Below the pieces are notes generated by a model, which made no database searches, was not told where the DNA came from, and saw only the letters and a program-made list of their open reading frames with translations. Both the position numbers and the translations under genes were made by a program. This document shows, piece by piece, positions 60,409-64,000 of a stretch of 64,000 bases of DNA (positions within the stretch are counted from its first letter, which is position 1; each line of letters starts with the position of its first letter). Origin of the DNA: Liquorilactobacillus ghanensis DSM 18630 (GTDB taxonomy: Bacteria > Bacillota > Bacilli > Lactobacillales > Lactobacillaceae); NCBI RefSeq assembly GCF_001435235.1, contig NZ_AZGB01000001.1:62001-126000 (forward strand). Direction: 5' to 3'.

Positions 60409-62691
60409 TTATTTAGCTGGAACTTCTTGCATAATATAGGCTTCAACTTGATCGCCAACTTTAATATCATTATAGTTTTCAATCATCAAACCACATTCAA
60501 AGCCCTGTTTAACTTCTTTAGCATCATCTTTAAAACGCTTCAAACTAGCCAATTTACCTTCATAAATTACGATTCCGTCACGAATCAACCGAACTCCACT
60601 ATCACGTTGAATAAAGCCATCAGTTACATAACCGCCACCGATCGTGCCTAATTTTGAAACTTTATAGGTCTGCCGAATTTCAACCTGACCAGTAATCTTC
60701 TCTTTATAAACTGGTTCCAGCATCCCTTTCATTGCCGTCTCAACCTGATCAATTGCTTGATAAATAACATTGTGCAACCGGATATCTACATTATCCGCAT
60801 CAGCCTGTGATTTAGCTTGCGCTGTTGGCCGCACATTAAAGCCGATAATAATCGCATTTGATGCTTCGGCTAAAGTAACATCACTTTCATTAATTGCTCC
60901 TGCTGCTTGATGAATAATGTTGACCCGCACGCCTTCAACATTAATTTTTTGCAGACTATTAGCCAAAGCTTCTACTGATCCTTGAACATCCGCTTTGATA
61001 ATAATATTAACCTCTTTTAATTCGCCTTCCTTGAGCGAATCAAACAAATTATCCAAGGTTACATGTGGCGTATGACTTCTTTCTTTGATCAAAGCTCGCT
61101 TAGCACGTTCTTCTCCAGCTGCCCGCGCTGATTTTTCATCTGCAAATACAACAAAACGATCACCTGAATCAGGTACTTCGTTCAACCCAGTAATTTCAAC
61201 CGGAGTTGCTGGCAATGCTTTTTTAATCTGCTGACCCTTATCATTAATCATTGTTCGTACACGACCAAACGTATTGCCAACAACAATCGGATCGCCAACA
61301 TGCAACGTACCTTGCTGAACCAATAAAGTAGCGACTGCACCTTTACCTTTATCAAGTCGAGCTTCAATAACTGATCCGGCACCATGCTGCTTCGGATTAG
61401 CGCGCAACTCAAGCATTTCAGCTTCTAACAAAATCATTTCTAATAATTCATCAAGATTTTTGCCGAATTTAGCAGAAATCTCAACAAAAATTGTATCTCC
61501 ACCCCAAGCTTCAGAAACTAATCCATATTCAGTCAATTCTTCCATTACATGATTTGGATTGGCACCTGGCTTATCAATTTTGTTAATTGCAACAATAATC
61601 GGAACACTTGCTGCTTTAGCATGATTAATTGCTTCAATTGTCTGTGGCATCACACCGTCATCAGCTGCAACAACTAAAACAGTAATATCGGTAATATCAG
61701 CACCACGAGCTCGCATATTAGTGAAAGCCGCATGGCCAGGAGTATCCAAAAAAGTGATCGTTTTGCCATCATGTTTAACCTGATAAGCACCGATATGCTG
61801 AGTAATTCCACCGGCCTCACCGGCAGTAACGTGTGTATGACGCAATTTATCCAACAAAGTAGTTTTCCCATGGTCAACATGTCCCATAATTGTAACTACC
61901 GGTGGACGTGGAACTAAATGCTTTTTATTATCATTTTCTTCTTCAAAAAACTTATCAATATCAGCAATATCAACTTCAACTTTTTCTTCGGCAGCAATTC
62001 CATATTCTTTTGCTAAAATTTCAATTGTATCTTTATCAAGTGCTTGGTTTTGATTAACCATTACTCCGCGCATAAAAAGTTTTTTAATAATTTCAGCTGG
62101 CTCGCGATGAATTTTTTTAGCAATTTCGGCGACATTTATCCCAACTGTATAGATTAGTTTTTCTGGTAACGGCTTGTTCTTACGTGGTGGAACAGCCGGT
62201 TTGTTGCTAACTTGTCGACGACTATTCCGCCGGTTTTTCCGTTTCTTCTTGTTAAAATTATTGCTATACCGGTTTTGACCAAAACTATGTTGATTATTGC
62301 GACTTTGATTGCTGTGGTTATTTTGATAATTACCAGTCGTTCTCGTCGTTGTTTGTTGATTGTTTCTTGAATTGTTGGTCGTCTTATTGGTATTAACCGG
62401 TTTAGCTGCTACCGATTTTTGAACGTGCTGTGATTCATGTTTTGCTTGTTGCACAGCTGGTTTAACCGGTTTAGCCGACCTAACTTTCTTCTCATTTACA
62501 GTCTTTTTAGCTGATTGGGCAGTTTTATTTTTATTTGGTCGCAAACTTTCTCGCAATTGACGTTCCTCATTTTCTCCTAAAGTCGACATATGGTTGCGAA
62601 CTGAAAAGCCGCGTTCTTTAGCTGCCGCGATTACTTCTTTACTGCTGATATTCAATTCTTTTGCTAATTGATAAATTCTTTTTTTCCCCAT
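60409..62691 (-). CDS. infB: Translation initiation factor IF-2
   Basis: GTPase that brings fMet-tRNA to the 30S subunit. IF2_N motif [20 protein letters not shown] at the start, then a disordered K/N/Q/R-rich region (about 55-165), a second IF2_N motif ([20 protein letters not shown] near 185), the G domain ([15 protein letters not shown] near 269, [12 protein letters not shown] near 316, NKIDKPGAN near 370) and the C-terminal tRNA-binding domains. ATG 62691 follows GGAGAG; a TTG five codons upstream lies in that site. 760 residues. Confidence 0.98.
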   Translation of the reverse strand: MGKKRIYQLAKELNISSKEVIAAAKERGFSVRNHMSTLGENEERQLRESLRPNKNKTAQSAKKTVNEKKVRSAKPVKPAVQQAKHESQHVQKSVAAKPVNTNKTTNNSRNNQQTTTRTTGNYQNNHSNQSRNNQHSFGQNRYSNNFNKKKRKNRRNSRRQVSNKPAVPPRKNKPLPEKLIYTVGINVAEIAKKIHREPAEIIKKLFMRGVMVNQNQALDKDTIEILAKEYGIAAEEKVEVDIADIDKFFEEENDNKKHLVPRPPVVTIMGHVDHGKTTLLDKLRHTHVTAGEAGGITQHIGAYQVKHDGKTITFLDTPGHAAFTNMRARGADITDITVLVVAADDGVMPQTIEAINHAKAASVPIIVAINKIDKPGANPNHVMEELTEYGLVSEAWGGDTIFVEISAKFGKNLDELLEMILLEAEMLELRANPKQHGAGSVIEARLDKGKGAVATLLVQQGTLHVGDPIVVGNTFGRVRTMINDKGQQIKKALPATPVEITGLNEVPDSGDRFVVFADEKSARAAGEERAKRALIKERSHTPHVTLDNLFDSLKEGELKEVNIIIKADVQGSVEALANSLQKINVEGVRVNIIHQAAGAINESDVTLAEASNAIIIGFNVRPTAQAKSQADADNVDIRLHNVIYQAIDQVETAMKGMLEPVYKEKITGQVEIRQTYKVSKLGTIGGGYVTDGFIQRDSGVRLIRDGIVIYEGKLASLKRFKDDAKEVKQGFECGLMIENYNDIKVGDQVEAYIMQEVPAK

Positions 62692-62734
62692 AGATTCACT
62701 CTCCAATCTCTGATCTAATGGTAATTATTAAATA

Positions 62735-63046
62735 TTATAATTGTAATAATTGACTTAGTTTCCTTGCAAAGCCAGCATCCGTCACAGCAATTACTGAACG
62801 ACTGCTGCCGATTGCCGCGCTTAATTCAGCCCGCGTAAATGAATCATCCAGCTTTACGTGGTAAAAACGGCATTTATCCGAAAACTTCTTTTTCGTTGCC
62901 GGTGCAACATCCGCAGCCAATAGAACTACTGAAACTTCCTGCTGACGGATTTTTGCCAAAGCCGTTGCTTCACCTGTTGCTAATTTACCAGCCCGACGAG
63001 CTAAACCTAAAAACTGCAAAGTCTGCTGCTTAACTTTTTGATTCAT
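62735..63046 (-). CDS. ylxQ: L7Ae-family RNA-binding protein YlxQ
   Basis: About 103 residues with the L7Ae/L30e fold (FLGLARRAGKLATGEATALA near residue 12, VVLLAADVAPATKKKF near 39), a kink-turn RNA binder usual in the nusA-infB operon. Start ATG 63046 overlaps the ylxR end by 17 bases, implying coupled translation. Not a structural ribosomal protein; role poorly defined. Confidence 0.92.
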   Translation of the reverse strand: MNQKVKQQTLQFLGLARRAGKLATGEATALAKIRQQEVSVVLLAADVAPATKKKFSDKCRFYHVKLDDSFTRAELSAAIGSSRSVIAVTDAGFARKLSQLLQL

Positions 63047-63338
63047 TGCCAAAAAGTTCTCTGCGAGCTACTTGATGATCAACATAAGCAATTAATTCGT
63101 CATAAAAATCGTCAGCAATTTTAATCTCAAAAACTCGGTCAAAAGTGCGGTCTGCTTTGGCTTGCTTAGCAATTGCAACATCTAAGCTAACATATGCTCC
63201 GCGTCCAGCTTTTTTTCCACTAGGATCAATACTGACTTCATTTTCTTTATTTTTTACAATTCGAACTAATTCTTTTTTGGGTTTCATCTCGCCAGAAACA
63301 ATATCTTTTCTCATCGGAATTTTTCTTTGGCGTGCCAT
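63030..63338 (-). CDS. ylxR: YlxR family RNA-binding / RNase P modulator protein
   Basis: A basic 102-residue protein: MARQRKIPMRKDIVSGEMKP, then KELVRIVKN and the family hallmark KKAGRGAYVSLD near residue 43. The usual N-terminal cysteine of many YlxR proteins (RxCxxxR) is absent; the position reads PMRKDIV. Located between nusA and ylxQ, as in most Firmicutes; ATG 63338 follows GGAGG. Confidence 0.93.
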   Translation of the reverse strand: MARQRKIPMRKDIVSGEMKPKKELVRIVKNKENEVSIDPSGKKAGRGAYVSLDVAIAKQAKADRTFDRVFEIKIADDFYDELIAYVDHQVARRELFGNESKS

Positions 63339-63351
63339 TTTAATTCCTCCT

Positions 63352-64000
63352 CTAATTGTTTTTTGATGAAGGAACGGTTGAATCGGTTGCTTGATCCACT
63401 AATTCATGATACTCGCTTTCGGACTTAATATCGATCTTATAGCCCGTCAATTTGGCAGCTAAGCGGGCATTTTGCCCCCGCTTACCAATTGCCAATGATA
63501 ATTGATCATCTGGAACAACCACGGTGCAAATCCGTTCATTTTGCTGATCAAAAATAACTTCAACCACATCAGCAGGTTTCAAAGCATTGCCGATAAATTC
63601 TGCTGGATCACTTTGCCATTCGACAATATCCATGTTTTCGCCCTTTAATTCATTAACAATTGCTTGAACTCGCTCACCACGTGGACCAACGCAAGTTCCA
63701 ACCGGATCGACCCCGTCTTTAGTTGAACGAACTGCAACTTTAGCCCGATCACCTGCTTCACGTGCAATTGAAACAATTTCAACAGTTCCATCAAAGACTT
63801 CTGGAATTTCTTGTTCAAATAAGCGTTTCAACAGGTCTGGATGGGACCGGCTAACAAAAACTTGTGGTCCCTTGGCACTATTTTCAACCTGATAAATATA
63901 AACTTTAATACGATCATGCGGATGATATTCTTCACCTGGGATCTGATCTTGGTGAGACAAAACAGCTTCAACTTTGCCAAGGTTAACATAAACATAACGG
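63352..64000 (-). CDS. nusA: Transcription termination/antitermination factor NusA, partial
   Basis: RNA polymerase-associated factor affecting pausing, termination and antitermination. The visible 216 residues are the S1 domain (YVYVNLGKVEAVLSHQDQIP) followed by two KH domains (GTCVGPRGERVQAIVNELKG and LSLAIGKRGQNARLAAKLTG). The N-terminal polymerase-binding domain lies beyond the right edge. The C-terminus ends soon after KH2, as in Firmicutes NusA, which lacks the acidic repeats of E. coli. Confidence 0.97.
   Translation of the reverse strand, partial: RYVYVNLGKVEAVLSHQDQIPGEEYHPHDRIKVYIYQVENSAKGPQVFVSRSHPDLLKRLFEQEIPEVFDGTVEIVSIAREAGDRAKVAVRSTKDGVDPVGTCVGPRGERVQAIVNELKGENMDIVEWQSDPAEFIGNALKPADVVEVIFDQQNERICTVVVPDDQLSLAIGKRGQNARLAAKLTGYKIDIKSESEYHELVDQATDSTVPSSKNN

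Overview
The window is a stretch of low-GC Firmicutes chromosome. The genes present (HrcA/CIRCE heat-shock operon, T-box controlled glyQS and hisS-aspS, DUF441, DUF2929, DUF3397 and DUF3013 proteins, PRD antiterminator with a PTS), the frequent TTG starts and the Gln-rich proteins all point to Lactobacillaceae. The genus cannot be fixed from sequence alone. Almost everything lies on the minus strand; exceptions are a DUF2929 protein, ppsR, an N-acetylmuramoyl-L-alanine amidase and a small membrane protein.

Layout in plus coordinates: 1-10.7 kb holds cvfB (cut by the left edge), a DUF441 protein, the glycolytic pair pfkA-pyk, dnaE and clpB. 10.8-16.6 kb holds pepT, trmK-nif3 and a cysteine-making mccA-mccB (cysK/metC-like) operon, preceded by an attenuator-type leader with a 34-codon peptide containing Cys-Cys-Cys. 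16.6-26.6 kb is the conserved housekeeping run rpoD-dnaG-glyS-glyQ-recO-era-dgkA-ybeY-phoH. 26.6-32.25 kb is an accessory island splitting the usual phoH/yqeY neighbourhood: a beta-glucoside PTS operon (bglP, bglA, licT) under a cre site and a LicT-type antiterminator, followed by a cas-less mini CRISPR array of type I-B appearance with its own leader, promoter and terminator. Two half-copies of the CRISPR repeat lie at the other side of the bgl operon. 32.3-39.1 kb holds yqeY-rpsU, ppsR, nfo, three glycosyltransferases, a YitT protein and msrA. 39.2-48.2 kb holds hisS-aspS with a T-box, an amidase, HAD and alpha/beta hydrolases, dtd, rel and DUF3397. 48.3-58 kb holds DUF3013-prmA-rsmE, lepA and hrcA-grpE-dnaK-dnaJ. 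58-64 kb is the nusA-ylxR-ylxQ-infB-rbfA-truB-ribF translation operon, with nusA cut by the right edge.

Most genes serve core information processing: replication (dnaE, dnaG), transcription (rpoD, nusA), translation (infB, lepA, aminoacyl-tRNA synthetases, RNA modification), proteostasis (clpB, dnaK system) and the stringent response (rel). The most distinctive signals are the cysteine-codon leader before mccA-mccB, the orphan CRISPR array with relic repeats bracketing the bgl operon, and a putative HSL-type hydrolase whose nucleophile serine position reads Asp. No tRNA, rRNA, transposase or phage gene was seen.
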